A stretch of DNA of 64,000 nucleotides. Source: Mycoplasma parvum str. Indiana (GTDB taxonomy: Bacteria > Bacillota_I > Bacilli_A > Mycoplasmatales > Mycoplasmoidaceae). The stretch spans positions 62,001 to 126,000 of the forward strand of contig NC_022575.1 in the NCBI RefSeq assembly GCF_000477415.1, in the 5' to 3' direction. This document shows positions 1-11,603 of the stretch, piece by piece. A program made the translations under genes and the position numbers. The notes beneath the pieces were generated by a model. The model saw nothing but the letters and a program-made list of their open reading frames with translations. It was not told the origin of the DNA and did no database searches. Every line of letters starts with the position of its first letter. Position 1 is the first letter of the stretch.

Positions 1-845
1 GCTAATGATTTATCTTTACCTTTAAACAATGTTTTTTCTTTATCTCAATTAATTTCTTTTAAATTTTTTAATATTTTTTCAATATTTTCTTTTTCCCCTT
101 TAAATTCATTTTTTTTAACTTCTTCACTATTACTTCTAATACTTTTATTTAATTTATTTTGTAAATTTATCATATTTTCATGTAAATCTATATAACTTTT
201 TAAAAATTCTTTTAAAGCTATTTTGTGCTCTTTATTTAATTCTGTAACTTTTGAAGATCTATCTCCGTAACATAATTTATATTCCTTTTCTTGAGCAATT
301 ATACAAATAGATGATTGAGCGCCTTTAATTTTTTCATCATAATATTCTTTTGTTTTTTTGAAAGCTTGTTCATAATGTTGTTTTTTTGTTTCTAATTCTT
401 TTATCGCTTTTTTAATTATTTCTTCTTGCTTTTCATTAATTTTGCTTATATTATTTTCTCTCTTAACTTCTCTTGTTATTTTTTTTACATTACGTGTAAC
501 ATCATTGAATTGTTGTTTAATTTCTCGCTCATTACCAGAAGAATCAATTAATAAAACTTCAGAATTATTAACTTGAATATTTATTGTATTTGCAGAAATA
601 TTTATTTCTTTTGAATCGTTTAATTTCAAATGATCAGAGTTAATTTGTTGAAATTTAAGTTTGTCTTCTTGAGGAGAAGATTTCAATATTTCATTTTCAT
701 TATTGCTGGTTGTTGAAACATTTTCTTTTAACAATGATCGAAACTCTTCTCCTTTTGATTTTCAAACAAAAGGAACTGCTGTAGAATTAGCTCCTACAAC
801 GAAAATTGCACTACCCAATAATTTGTACTTCAGGGCCAGAGGCAT
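1..845 (-). CDS. hypothetical anchored coiled-coil protein, 3' end cut by window edge
   Basis: I do not recognise a family. The frame opens at ATG 845 with MPLALKYKLLGSAIFVVGAN, a short hydrophobic N-terminal anchor or signal segment. A Ser/Asn/Glu-rich, strongly charged body follows, and residues about 80-230 (rich in Lys, Glu and Ile) look like a long coiled coil. An in-frame TGA near residue 28 and another at 45-47 are Trp, so the gene continues past the left edge. It lies 102 bases downstream of the giant permease on the same strand and may be co-transcribed. A surface-exposed, membrane-tethered rod is the likely form; function is unknown. Confidence 0.6.
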
Positions 846-947
846 TTTAGTTTTTAAAAATAATTCTTAGTATTAAAAAATTAAATTTTAAACAATTTTA
901 TTTAATATGGATTATTTAGGATTTATAAATTTCTTTTTCTTAAGAAT

Positions 948-3900
948 TTAACCTACTAATAATTTAATAGATACAGGAAGACATATTCCTTTAATTTTTA
1001 AGTAAGACTTAAACATTGAGAAAAAATAAATAACTGCTAATAGAGCAAATACCCCAGTCATTAATCCATTATTTAATGAAAGGGGTAATAGAATAGATTG
1101 ATTATTAAATAGCATATTTACATATTTATTTAATATAGAAGGAACTGCACAAGATCCACCAAAAGATGAAATAAATAGTAAGGCAAATAAATAAATAGTA
1201 ATTGGCATACTATTTTCTCTATTTCCGAAGCCTAATAATTTAGTTGTTACAAAAATACCTTCCAAATCTTTAATTAGAAGATATATAACAGTTATTAGGC
1301 TCACTACTAATAGTGGGAAAACAAGGAAAATGAATAAGTAAGAAATATTATCTGTTAAATTACTTAAATTTTTGAAAATTACATCATTTAACACATTGTT
1401 GTTCATAACTCCAATAATAGATGAATTCATAGGTGTCGCATATTTAGAAAAAGCTTGAAGAAAATAATTTGCCAAATAATTTCTCGCTTCATCTTCTATT
1501 TGACTATCTTCTTGTGCAGTTGATTGCAGTAAATCTTTTTCTTCTACTTGTTCCATGTTTTGATTTTTCAAATCATTTACTTTCGTGTAATCTATATTAT
1601 TGTTTTCAACTAATTCTTGATAGATTTTGTAATTTCTATCACTACCTACTATTCATTTTGGATCTTTTTCTTTACCCTTTTGTTTGCTTGATTTAAGTGG
1701 AGGGGCATAGCTCATAAGATTTCTGAATGCTGTATTTTCTAGTTTTTGTTGTACATTTGTGTAAATACCTGAAACAGAATATGAAGAGAAAGCTAAACTA
1801 ATTTGTTCAGGTAAATTACCAATATCCAAAGTTTTATTTCCAGCAGTAAAGATTCCATTAAAGCCTGTATGTTCATTTAAGCCAATAATCTTGTTTACAT
1901 CTTTTTGTGACATGAAAAAAGCTTCTTTAAAGTAAGAATCAAAAATATCAATTACTTTCAATGTATATTCTTTTATTTCTTTATTTTTTCAATGATATTT
2001 TGATTCATATTCTTTGGGTTCTTTTGAGGATAATTGAAGATTTGAATTATTTTCAATTAATTCACAAATTTTGTTATTTTTACCATTTCTTTCTGAATTT
2101 ATTTGGTTTTTCTCTTGTTCATCTTTAGGGAGAGTTTTTAATTGACAAGTAAATCTAGTGTAATGATTATGAGGTTTAAATTTAATTTCATCTCCCACTC
2201 TTAAGTTATGTTTTTTGGCTGCAAATCTATTAACAATTATTGGAAATATATTATTATTTCTATTTTGTTTTTTATACAACAAATGATTTATTATTTTTTG
2301 ATCTTTAAATAATTTGAAATAAGCTCCTCTAACATCCTCTTTTAATCCAATTATTTTTGTTGAAGTGGAAAGTATTTTATTTTTATCTTTTGCAGTCATA
2401 GTTCCTTTTGTTCAAGTATATGTTTGATCTCCTTGGGGAGTTTTTGTGGCATCAAAAGTTTGTTGTTGCCCTTCATTTTGACTAGCCTTCTTTAAATATT
2501 CACTTCTTCCGTTTATAGAAGAAAAGAAATGAAGTGGTGGTAAATTATTTTTTATTTCTTCTTTGTTTTCAATAGTATGAACTACATTCCCGAAAGTATA
2601 TTTAATTGGAAGGTTATATTTTTCTCCTGATTGTCCGTTATTTCTTTGATCTGCAAAATCAGCTATAGCAGTAAATAATAGATATAAGAATTCTGGATTG
2701 TACATAATAACAATTTCACGATCAACTATTGTTGAATTATTTAGAATAATTATTTTTGATCCATCTAGATAATAAAGTCCATCTTCGAACGCTTTATTAT
2801 TGCTATTTTGTTGATCTGTTGTTGAATTGCTTCCATTTTCTGATTTATTTAATAAATCTTGCGTCGGGAAGATATTATTTTTCCCGTTTCTTTGTTTTTG
2901 TCTTTTGTTAGTTGCTTGACTTTCTCTTCCAATTTCTTCTCCTTTAAAGAAGTAAGTTTTTTTTCCTCTATATTTATCTCCTTGTTTATTTATTAAATCT
3001 TTGTAATTTATTTTTCCTTGTTCAGTTTGGGATGAACTTGTCGCTTCGTGTTTAGTCATAAATTTTGAGACAAAGAAGGGTCCATATTTACTTTTGACAA
3101 TATCTTGAATGAAATTATCATAATTTTCTTCATCTAATTTTTTTAAAATAGGTTGAACTTTTTCTAAATTTTTAGACGTTCAATCTCATACATTGTAATT
3201 CAATTTACCAGATTCAGAGTTATATTCAATATTTATATCTAAAAGAATTCTTAGAATAGTTTTTCCTCTAAAGAATTCTAGGGAACTTTCGATGATATCG
3301 TAGTCTTTTGAAGAAATTATTCAAAAGTTTTTATATCAATTTAAGAGAGTTTTTAATGTTGGCAAGTGATAAGTTTTTTGTTGTTGCCCATTTCCATTAA
3401 CTGTAAATGTTTGTCATCCAGATGATTCTGAAGAACTACTATTTCCATTTGTTTTTTTAATGTTTTTTTCGTAAAAATCATTTCAATATTTAAAAATTGG
3501 CTCTCCAGTTTCAAAATGTGTGTAAGTTTTTAAATCTGTATTTGTTGAACTGGTTGTTGTTTCTCTTTTCTTTCGTGAATTATCAGATTTTGGATAAAGT
3601 TTTCATTTATTGTCTGTTTTTAAAAATGCACCGTAATCTTTTAAACAAGCATGATCACCTTGTTTGCCATTGCTTTCTGTTTGCTGCGTAACAGCACCAT
3701 GATTGTCACATTTAACTAAATCTGACTTTCCCCATCAACCATTTACTTGGCCATAATAGTTGTCGTAAATATCTTTTAATATTTCAGTTTCTCGATATTT
3801 GCCTTTAATTTGATAATGTGTATTATCACTTTCTTTTGTTACTCCAAAAGTTTTATTTTCAAAATTGTTGGTTGTTGGTTGTTGGTTTTCAACTTGCATT

Positions 3901-6900
3901 AAGTCTATTTCTTTTCCTAAATTCTCATAAGAACTTAAGTTATATTCTCCAGATTCTTTGGTTGGAGTATCTAACTCAAAATCAAATCCATATTTTTTGG
4001 TCGCTTCTTCAGCTTTAGCAACTTGCGAAAACTTTCCATGATTGTGGAAGAAAAAGTTTAAGAAGATAAATCCTATTACAGAAGTTGCTGAAAGAATTGC
4101 TGATTGATTTAAAGTATTGAACAATAATACTGATCTGAATTTCCAAATGGAGGAAATTTTATATAGTAATCTATAAACAAAGAAATTGAATTTACTAATT
4201 TTCATTCCGGAAGTTGTTTTTAGTAGTGCACTAGCATTATCTTTTAGTATTCAGAAAGAGCAGAAATAAGCTACAGGAGCCACCAAAGATAATACTTTAA
4301 AAATAAAGTACAAAGTATTTCCTAGATTTAAAGAATTAAATTTAGTATTTAAGAATCAATAAGCGGAAATAATTGAATAAAAGCTTGATTGAGTCAACAA
4401 TGATAGAAAATATCCTATCATTGTTGCAGCAGCTAAAGGAATTAATGTAAATAAACAAACATTCAATAAAACATCAGTTTTACCCATTCCATTAGCTACA
4501 AAATTACTAAATAGATACATATTACTCTTGATATATCTTTTTACTAGGATAATGATTAGAGTAATAACTATTGCATAAATTAATCCGGAAAGAGTATAGG
4601 AGACTGCTCCAACTCTTGATTGGAAGGCAGGAATATAGCTACTTCTTAAGCTATAAAGTTGATCATTACCTTTTTCTTCTCCTAATTTAGTTAAGGTATA
4701 GTAATCTTTATGTTTATCTAATTTTTGATCTAAGTATTTTTGTAGTTTTTCCATATATTTAATTTGTTCTGTTTTTGATTGAGCTTTAATTACTTCTGGA
4801 AAACCTACTGTAATATATTGTTCTTGTCATTTAGTGGAACCTCTTTCTTTTAAATCATTAAATCCAAATTTGTCTACATAAATAACCCCTTCCTTCGTTT
4901 TATCTGGTTGAAGAGATATTCAAGATTGTGCTGGATATAACAGCTCAGGAGTTAATCCTAATCCAGTAATAATTAGTTTTTTATCTCCCACATTAATAAT
5001 GTGTTCATAATTTTTCTGATCGTCAATAAATTCTTTATACCTTTTTTCCCACGTTTCTTGTTCTAATCACAAATTATTAATTATTTTTCTAAATTCTTTA
5101 TATTTTTCATTTGAAATAGGTTTAAATCCATTAATTCTTGCATATTCTGGTGAGATAACTGTGAAATAAGAGGTAGGTTGATCTATATAACCCACCATTT
5201 TGAAATTTTTTAATTCCACAAAAAGATTAGGGAGTATTTGAGCATCTACTAAATGGAATTTTTGATAAGAAGTGAAATTAAATATTATTCTTGAACCGCT
5301 AACATTTCAATTATTTTCTTGAATTTCATTCAATCATATTTGAAGTTTTCTGTGATATTCTGGTTGATATTCTTTATCTAATAATTCAGGTATATTTCAA
5401 GTATCTCTTCAAGGATATTGCAAATAAGCTACTCATCATTGGAAAGTATTTCTTATATCTTTTTGTTCATCAGTGAATTTAGCTCTAGAAATCATTCTTA
5501 ACATTGGCACCATTCAAGGAGAATAGAATGGTTGATCATAAACATTTATAAAATCTCTTAATAATTTTTCCTGATCCTCTCTAGCTTCAAAAAGAGGATT
5601 ACCCTCAACAATAACTAGAGGATTTAATTCTCCTCTTTCTTTTATATCTTCTATAGAGACTACTTTAAATGAGTGTCCTGTTGTTTCTCTATTCTTTAAT
5701 GATGCAGTCGAATTACCTAAATTTGTTAATTGTATTGATCTATGAATATTGAATTTCAATTTATATTCTTCCCGAGGATCTGGAATAAATTTCATCATTT
5801 GATTATCTTGTAAAAGTCGTCATTGATTAACAATATTTGATAAATCTTTTGCTTTTCGTTTAATTTTTCTATCTTTTGCTTTTTCTAATCAAGGGTTTTG
5901 CTCAAAAGGTGTTCATAATTGATGATTATTGAAAGTATAGGTAGAATCGTTAGTTTGTTGAATATCTTCTTTAGAAGAAGCTTGAACTAATTCTGTTTGC
6001 CCTTCTTTTCTTCTAAATTCTTCTAATATTTTTCTTAAGTCCAAATATTGAGAATTTAGTAATCATTCTTCTGTTTGGATTTTTAATTTAGCTTTTTTTC
6101 TCTCTCTATATTTTCTTGTAAATTCGCGACTTTTTAATTCTTGATATTTTTTTCCAGAATCTATTTGTTCAATAACTTTTCCAGAATCCTTAGACATTCC
6201 AACCATATCCCCATTTCTAAGAATTGTGTGTAATTGTCGCTTATTAGTTTGTTCTACTTTTTTTCAACATTTGTTAGTCTGTCCTTGTGGTACTGCTCTA
6301 CTTAGAGGCTTTAATTTTTGATAAATTTTTATATCTCCAAATTCACAAAGATAACCCAACTTTTCTCAAGTTAAATGTCCATGTATTAAACTTTCATCAA
6401 CATCAAGATCTTGCCTTTTCAAGTCATCTGATGAACTTTTTTTACTTTCAAAAGCTTTTTCTTCTTGTTGGGTGTTTGTAGCATTTCTTTTAGATCTAGA
6501 AAGAGAAATAGTATCTCTACGCTCTCTTGATTTGACTTCTGTAATTTGCGGAATCTCATCAAAAACTCCTCAAGCTGAATTAATTTTTACAGTCTCATAT
6601 CCTTTTTCTTTATTTTTTTCTTGAGCTTTAGAATCAGCCCCAGCAATTGCAATTACTAAAGAATCTTTGTAATCTGTATTTTCTTCGCTATGATAGGCTT
6701 TGAGGTAATCTTGTATCATTCTTCCTAAAAATTCATTTGAAATGTCCATTTCTTCTGTATAATCAGCACATTCTTTTCTAAATTTCAAATTATCTCTAGG
6801 TATTAGAGAGGCGGTAGATAAGTTTCCATCCTTCACTAAAGCAGCGTCTCAAATACCCTTGAATCTTATTTTCGGTCTAAATCAATAATTAGTGTAAATA

Positions 6901-7322
6901 GATTTAATACCTTTCATCGGGACACAGTAATCCCCAGCATAATTAGCTTTAGAGTCCTTTAATTTACCCATTCGTTCACTGGCTAATTGATCTTTATAGT
7001 TAACAAATCATCCTTGTGGGGTTAAATAACGAATTTCTATTTCTTTGGGACCTCCTGCCTCAATTTTTTCATCTTGAATAGTTACCGAAACTGGAACAGT
7101 AAAACTTGAACCTCCCGAATAAATATCAGGACTACCAGTTTTTATAAACATATCATTTTTAGGGGCAATAGAATAAGGTTTTATAGAAGAATCTATTATT
7201 TCTTTTATATTGTCTGTAGAAATTTGCACAAATGCTGAACAACCAGCAAAAAAGGTTATGACAGCAGTAGAAAAGAAATTAGTTTTTATATGATTAATTA
7301 CTGTTTTAGAAAGTAAAAACAT
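948..7322 (-). CDS. giant FtsX/MacB-type ABC transporter permease (about 2124 aa)
   Basis: One frame runs from ATG 7322 to TAA 948 when TGA is read as Trp; under the standard code it breaks into many pieces. It has an N-terminal membrane anchor (about residues 5-30), a very long extracytoplasmic region, a central membrane module (about residues 860-1060, several helices) and a C-terminal module with four helices ending a few residues before the stop. This layout, two FtsX-like helix groups around large outside domains, is that of the very large mollicute ABC permeases of the MG468 type, which work with a separate ATPase, not seen here. The substrate is unknown; lipoprotein or surface-protein export is a guess by analogy. 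Confidence 0.75.
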
Positions 7323-7400
7323 TTACTTTCTGAAAAAAATTACAAATTAATTAAAATTTTCCCATTTTAAATTTATTTAATTCATTGTAAAATTTATTCT

Positions 7401-7483
7401 GCTGTAGTTGTCGGGGAATAATAGCCTAAACCAGGTCAGGCCGCAATGGAGCAGCCTTAAAGGCTACCCCTATGTGCTATAGC
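7401..7483 (+). ncRNA. ffs: signal recognition particle RNA (small bacterial type)
   Basis: Contains the SRP domain IV signature: CCAGGTCAGG, a GCAA tetraloop-like segment, then GGAGCAGCC (7431-7456). The flanks pair: tagcct/aggcta, gggg/cccc, and an outer helix of gctgtagt (7401) with gctatagc (7476) including two G-U pairs. This hairpin RNA binds Ffh and helps target membrane proteins. The exact ends are inferred from the outer helix. It lies on the opposite strand to both neighbours. Confidence 0.9.
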
Positions 7484-7536
7484 CTAATTTATAGAGAAAA
7501 AACTAATTTTTATAGAAAAGACTTTTAAAAAACCTC

Positions 7537-8367
7537 TTATCTTCTACTGCAACCTAAACAGTAATAAAGTACAAATCTTGATATATAAAGAGCCATTTGC
7601 ATTAATTGAGCCAAAATTTCAAATACAAAGAAAACTTCTCATTTTTTCGTAACAACAGCATCTTGTGGATCTAAATATCTAACCACTGTCTTCATTCTGT
7701 ATAAGGATAATATAGGAGAAGTAAATATAATAACACCGCAAAGAATAAGAAGTGCAAAATGAGCGTAACCTGAAATTTTTTCATATACACTACCCATTAT
7801 TAAACCAATCAAGCTTATAAGGAAAAGTATTAAATAAGCGGAATAGCAAAAACCTAAGAATTTATATAGACTAACAGCTTTGGAATGTTTTTTCATGAAA
7901 AAACCTATAGAAGCTGGAATTGAATAGACTATCAAGGTCATTCCGAAAATTGACAAACCAACTCAAAGATTTGCATGTTGATCGCTACTACCTCCAGATA
8001 TATAACTAACACCTTTTAATAACAAAAGGAAAATAGTTCCGTAACTAAAAAACAATGAAATATAAGCATTTCTTACAAAGGGAGTTCTTACATCTAAGGG
8101 ATTATTTTTGTACTTAGGAAAATAATAAAACATAAACATTAGGCCAGAAGCAATGGCAAAAATTCCTAAAATTCCTCAAAAAGCTTCAGCCCCACCGAGA
8201 TGTGTATCAAATTTAGATACACTCGCCAAAATTGAAACAATTGCGCCAAAAGCGGCAAATCCTAATGCAGCTTGAGAAAATACCTTTTTTATAAAACCAT
8301 ATTCAAAAGAGGTAAGATCCTCTCTTAAATATTCTCTAAATAAACCTAAATTGAAAATTGATTTCAT
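7537..8367 (-). CDS. polytopic membrane protein, possibly Bax-inhibitor-1 (BI-1/YccA)-like
   Basis: ATG 8367 to TAA 7537, 276 residues, with in-frame TGA at 7640, 7963 and 8178 read as Trp. A cytosolic N-terminus (MKSIFNLGLFREYLREDLTS) is followed by about seven hydrophobic segments. The stretch FIKKVFSQAALGFAAFGAIV resembles the first helix pattern of BI-1 family proteins, but the similarity is weak and I could not check it further. The C-terminus is basic with two cysteines (YYCLGCSRR). It sits between the SRP RNA and a tRNA cluster with no obvious operon partner. Confidence 0.6.
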
Positions 8368-8412
8368 ATTAACTAATTATTAAATACTTCTTTAATTTAA
8401 ATAAATAAAAAA

Positions 8413-8486
8413 TGGAGCAACCAAGGGGAATCAAACCCCTATCCTTTGCTTGGAAGGCAAATGTTTTATCACTAAACTATGGTTGC
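8413..8486 (-). tRNA. tRNA-Gly(TCC)
   Basis: The minus strand folds into a cloverleaf with anticodon loop CTTCCAA (anticodon TCC), a GGTTTGATTCC-type T arm and an encoded CCA end. First gene of a six-tRNA cluster. Confidence 0.95.
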
Positions 8487-8516
8487 AATTACCCTAAAAA
8501 AGACGGATGCATAAAC

Positions 8517-8604
8517 TGGTGCTGGGAGAGAGACTCGAACTCACACGCAGGACCACTGCACGGGGACTTAAATCCCGGGCGTCTACCAATTTCGCCACCC
8601 CAGC
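8517..8604 (-). tRNA. tRNA-Leu(TAA)
   Basis: An 88-base class II tRNA with a long variable arm, acceptor GCTGGGG pairing with the CTCCCAGC end, and CCA encoded. The anticodon loop reads TTTAAGT (anticodon TAA). The last anticodon-stem pair is an A-C mismatch, the only irregularity. A short T run follows the 5' side. Confidence 0.9.
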
Positions 8605-8672
8605 TTTTTTCATAAAAAATTCTAACTAAAAATAATATTATACTAATAATTTAAAGATCTTATTTTGTAATT

Positions 8673-8749
8673 TGGTGACCCACCTGGGATTCGAACCCAG
8701 GACCCTTTGGTTAAGAGCCAAATGCTCTGCCGCTGAGCTAGTGAGTCCC
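8673..8749 (-). tRNA. tRNA-Lys(CTT)
   Basis: Cloverleaf with anticodon loop CTCTTAA (CTT) and encoded CCA. Nearly identical to the Lys(TTT) gene 47 bases away, apart from the anticodon and acceptor stem bases. Confidence 0.95.
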
Positions 8750-8795
8750 TAAAAGTAAGTTTAAAAATATTTAAGAATTAAATTCTGACAGTACT

Positions 8796-8871
8796 TGGTG
8801 ATTCACCTGGGATTCGAACCCAGGACCCTTTGGTTAAAAGCCAAATGCTCTGCCGCTGAGCTAGTGAATCC
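8796..8871 (-). tRNA. tRNA-Lys(TTT)
   Basis: Cloverleaf with anticodon loop CTTTTAA (TTT) and encoded CCA. Shares its D arm, anticodon stem and T arm with the neighbouring Lys(CTT) gene, so the pair looks like a tandem duplication. Confidence 0.95.
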
Positions 8872-8872
8872 T

Positions 8873-8946
8873 TGGCTGGGCTGGAAGGATTCGAACCGTC
8901 GCATCATGGAGTCAAAGTCCATTGCCTTACCGCTTGGCTACAGCCC
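8873..8946 (-). tRNA. tRNA-Gln(TTG)
   Basis: Cloverleaf with anticodon loop CTTTGAC (TTG), stem ATGGA/TCCAT and encoded CCA. Separated from tRNA-Lys(TTT) by a single base. Confidence 0.95.
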
Positions 8947-8955
8947 AAAAATTAA

Positions 8956-9043
8956 TGGTGGGCAAGGAGGGATTCGAACCCCCGTAACCTAATAAGGTAT
9001 CTGATCTACAGTCAGACGCGTTTAACCACTTCGCTACCTACCC
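8956..9043 (-). tRNA. tRNA-Tyr(GTA)
   Basis: An 88-base class II tRNA with long variable arm, anticodon loop CTGTAGA (GTA) in stem TCTGA/TCAGA and encoded CCA. First transcribed gene of the minus-strand tRNA cluster. Confidence 0.95.
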
Positions 9044-9101
9044 TATTTATATATCTCCTCTTCTGTAAGGAAATACAGGAAAACTAAATTTTATTTTAAA
9101 A

Positions 9102-9794
9102 TTATTTATCCATAATTACTTCTTTTTTTGTTAAGTTAGAGAAAATTTTCTCTAACTTTGCATTAAATTCTCTTAAATTTTTTAATCTTTCTTTAAGAGT
9201 TATTTTTCCAATCGCACTATAAATTCTTTTATAGCCTTGAAACCAATTGAAAGAAGAATTTAGTTTAAAAAACACTAAAGTTCTATAAGAATTTTTAATT
9301 ATTTCTCTTAAAGACTCAATAGAGTCTACAAAATACACTATAGATTCATCACTTTCTTTTAAGAAATTCCTAGCAGGAATTTCTCTAAAGAGCTCTATCG
9401 AAGATAAGAAGAATTCTCATCAAGCCTTTTTGGAGTGTAAAGTACATATTCTAAAAGATTTTCTAGTTTGATAATTTTTTTCATAAAAATTAGAAATTAA
9501 AAAAGCTAAATAAATGGAAAAAAAAGAAAAATATGGACAATAGACAACAACTAAAGAATTTTTAAAACCTAATTGTTCTTTATCAATTAATACATCTTTT
9601 TGGGGAAATATTTGATAGAGAAATCAATATACCCTTTTTAAAAAAAAGTATCTAGAGGAATATTCCTCTGATCCTTTGTATTGTTTTCTATGTCTTAAAG
9701 AATATAGGGAAAATAATAAAAAAATAAGACAAGATATGGGAAATAAAGGTATTATTAAATACCATCTTGATTTACTTTGAGTGATATTTTCCAT
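9102..9794 (-). CDS. hypothetical protein with one N-terminal membrane helix
   Basis: Chosen start is ATG 9794 (MENITQSKSRW); a GTG at 9815 in the same frame is the alternative. The start lies inside the 3' end of efp, so the two are probably co-transcribed. After a strong hydrophobic segment (IIPLFPISCLIFLLFSLYSL, about residues 13-32) comes a roughly 190-residue soluble region with an internal hydrophobic strand (KNSLVVVYCPYFSFFSIYLA). The size, anchor and hydrophobic strand order are reminiscent of a glycerolipid acyltransferase, but no HxxxxD box is present, so I do not assign one. Function unknown. Confidence 0.6.
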
Positions 9795-10320
9795 TCGCGG
9801 TTGAAATTCAAACACTTTCCCCTACTTTACAAAATAAAGGAACTAAACATTCAAAACCTGTTTTAAATATTGCTTTTTGAACTTCACTATTCACGGGAAT
9901 TAACTCTTCTATAGTTAATTTCATCTTTTCGGGCAAAATAAAATCAATTAAATTTTCTTCATATCAGACTAGTTGAAGAGAACATCCCTCTTCTAGAAAG
10001 GATGATAATTGAGCATAATCAGAAGATAATAAACTATATTCTTCATAAGTTTCACTATCACAAAACTTTAAATTTTGTCCCTCTTTATGCGTAAATATAG
10101 CTTCTCTTTTACTAAGAATAGCTCTTTCTAATCTTTGATTAGAAAGTTCCTCAGTAATAATAGCTTTAGTATATAGATTTTTTAATTTACATTTAATTAA
10201 ACCGCCCCTCATTGCTGTTTTATTAAAAGAATGGTCTAACACCAAATGAGGAACTCCTTTTCATAAAACAGTTTGACCAGCTCTTAATTCTCTAGCTTCT
10301 AGAATTCTATCGCTAGACAT
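9772..10320 (-). CDS. efp: elongation factor P
   Basis: 182 residues from ATG 10320. Domain I has the EF-P pattern: MSSDRILEARELRAGQTVLW, then the loop SFNKTAMRGG, then the strand GLIKCKLKNLYTKAIITEE. The C-terminal OB domain ends ESVWISTANGKYHSK, matching the usual end of EF-P. EF-P binds beside the ribosomal P site and relieves stalling at proline stretches. The loop position that in many bacteria carries a modified Lys lies in NKTAMRGG. The start codon overlaps the dUTPase stop by one base, indicating translational coupling. Confidence 0.92.
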
Positions 10321-10856
10321 TAAGAATTACTTTCTAAACGGTCAAAATTTATTTTCCATTTAGATAAATAATTTTCTTTAATTTCTTCCCCCTTTAAATT
10401 CATTAAAACACTAATTCAAGACAATCAACCTAATCATTCCTTAAAGTTTTTTTCTTGAATGGCCTCATGAATGGAAGCCATTCAACTGTAACTTATATGT
10501 AATAATTCTGTTCTAAGTTTATTGTCTTCTCTAGCTAAAACATATAAATTACTTCCTCCTTCCCTAGAAGTGCCTAATATGCACTTCTCGGCTTCTTCCT
10601 CTTTCTTATAAATTAAACATAAGGAAAGAGTGAAATGAACAATATCAATAAATTCTTCTTTTAAATTTTCTAGTTTAATCTCTTTTTTAGTTCAATATTT
10701 GAATAAAAGAGTTTCATTCAGAAATTCAAAGAATTCTACAACTAAAGCAGTTTTTCGCGCCAATAAAAGACTAAATTCATCTAAAGAAGAAAATTGTTTT
10801 TCTAAAACTTTTTCATCTAATTCTTTTTGATATTGAAGTAATTCTGATAACTTCAA
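10320..10856 (-). CDS. dut: dUTP diphosphatase, dimeric MazG-fold type
   Basis: 178 residues. TAA lies two codons upstream of the TTG at 10856, so TTG (or the adjacent ATT) must be the start. The sequence KLSELLQYQKELDEKVLEKQ, then LLARKTALVVEFFEFLNET, then FKYW and later KEEFIDIVHFTLSL, follows the all-alpha dimeric dUTPase pattern known in mollicutes, with an ExxE-type metal site in the second and third blocks. It hydrolyses dUTP to dUMP and limits uracil in DNA. Overlaps efp by one base. Confidence 0.85.
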
Positions 10857-10911
10857 AATTTAATTTATTAAATAAAGGACTTTAAAAGCCCTTTTAAGGT
10901 ATAAAAACCAA

Positions 10912-11256
10912 TTATTTAGAAATAGTAGAAATTAATTTTTTAAATTGTTCTGGATTAGTAATAGCCAATTCAGATAATACCTTTCTATTTAGCTTTATAT
11001 TAGCTTTTTTTAAAGCATTAATTCCTTGAGAATAGGTAATTCCAGCCCCTCTAAAAGCAGCATTTAATCTCAAAATCCAAAGTCTTCTATATTCTCTTTT
11101 TTTATTTCTTCTATCTCTATAAGCATATTGATCAGCCTTAAAAATTGATTGTCTAGCAACCCTATAACCAATATGTCTATGACCTCAATATCCCTCAGCC
11201 CTCTTTAATATTTTTTTTCTTCTACGTCTAGTAGCAACACTATTTGTAGCTCGCAT
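10912..11256 (-). CDS. rplT: 50S ribosomal protein L20
   Basis: 114 residues, the normal length, from ATG 11256. It has the basic N-terminal extension MRATNSVATRRRRKKILKRA, then GYWGHRHIGYRVARQSIFKA and WILRLNAAFRGAGITYSQGI, all hallmarks of L20, which nucleates assembly on 23S rRNA. It follows rpmI by six bases. The usual first gene of this operon, infC, is not upstream here. Confidence 0.97.
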
Positions 11257-11262
11257 TTCTAA

Positions 11263-11487
11263 CTACTTCTTATTATTGGAATGAATAAGATAAGCTGTTA
11301 TCTTATATTGTGCTTCATTAAAAAGAACACTTTTTCTAGCTTTTCGTTTTTGTTTGGTAGTTTTCGCAGAAGCACAATGAGATCTATGCGATCTTTTTCG
11401 TTTTATAGCCCCAGAACCTAGAATAACAACCCTTTTAGCTAAAGATTTTTTAGTCTTATGTTTAATTTTTTTAACCTTTTTTTTCAT
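11263..11487 (-). CDS. rpmI: 50S ribosomal protein L35
   Basis: 74 residues from ATG 11487, extremely basic. KHKTKKSLAKRVVILGSGAI then KRKRSHRSHCASAKTTKQKR matches L35. It lies directly upstream of rplT and leads a minus-strand run rpmI-rplT-dut-efp. The 116 bases to the divergent membrane gene at 11604 must contain both promoters. Confidence 0.95.
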   Translation of the reverse strand: MKKKVKKIKHKTKKSLAKRVVILGSGAIKRKRSHRSHCASAKTTKQKRKARKSVLFNEAQYKITAYLIHSNNKK

Positions 11488-11603
11488 TTAAATACTGAAA
11501 ATTAAATATGAATAAACACTATTAAGGCGAATTTTATTTTTTAATTTTAAATTTAAAGGAAATTTTGTCTCTTTAATTTATTTAATTAACTAAATAAATT
11601 AAT

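Noticed and set aside
8412-8992. Plus-strand frames of 65-67 codons
   Set aside because: They are antisense to tRNA genes; repeated DSNP/GFEPRT-like sequence is only the translated T arm.
9102-9794. PlsC-type acyltransferase assignment
   Set aside because: The HxxxxD motif and the glycine-rich FPEG motif are both absent.
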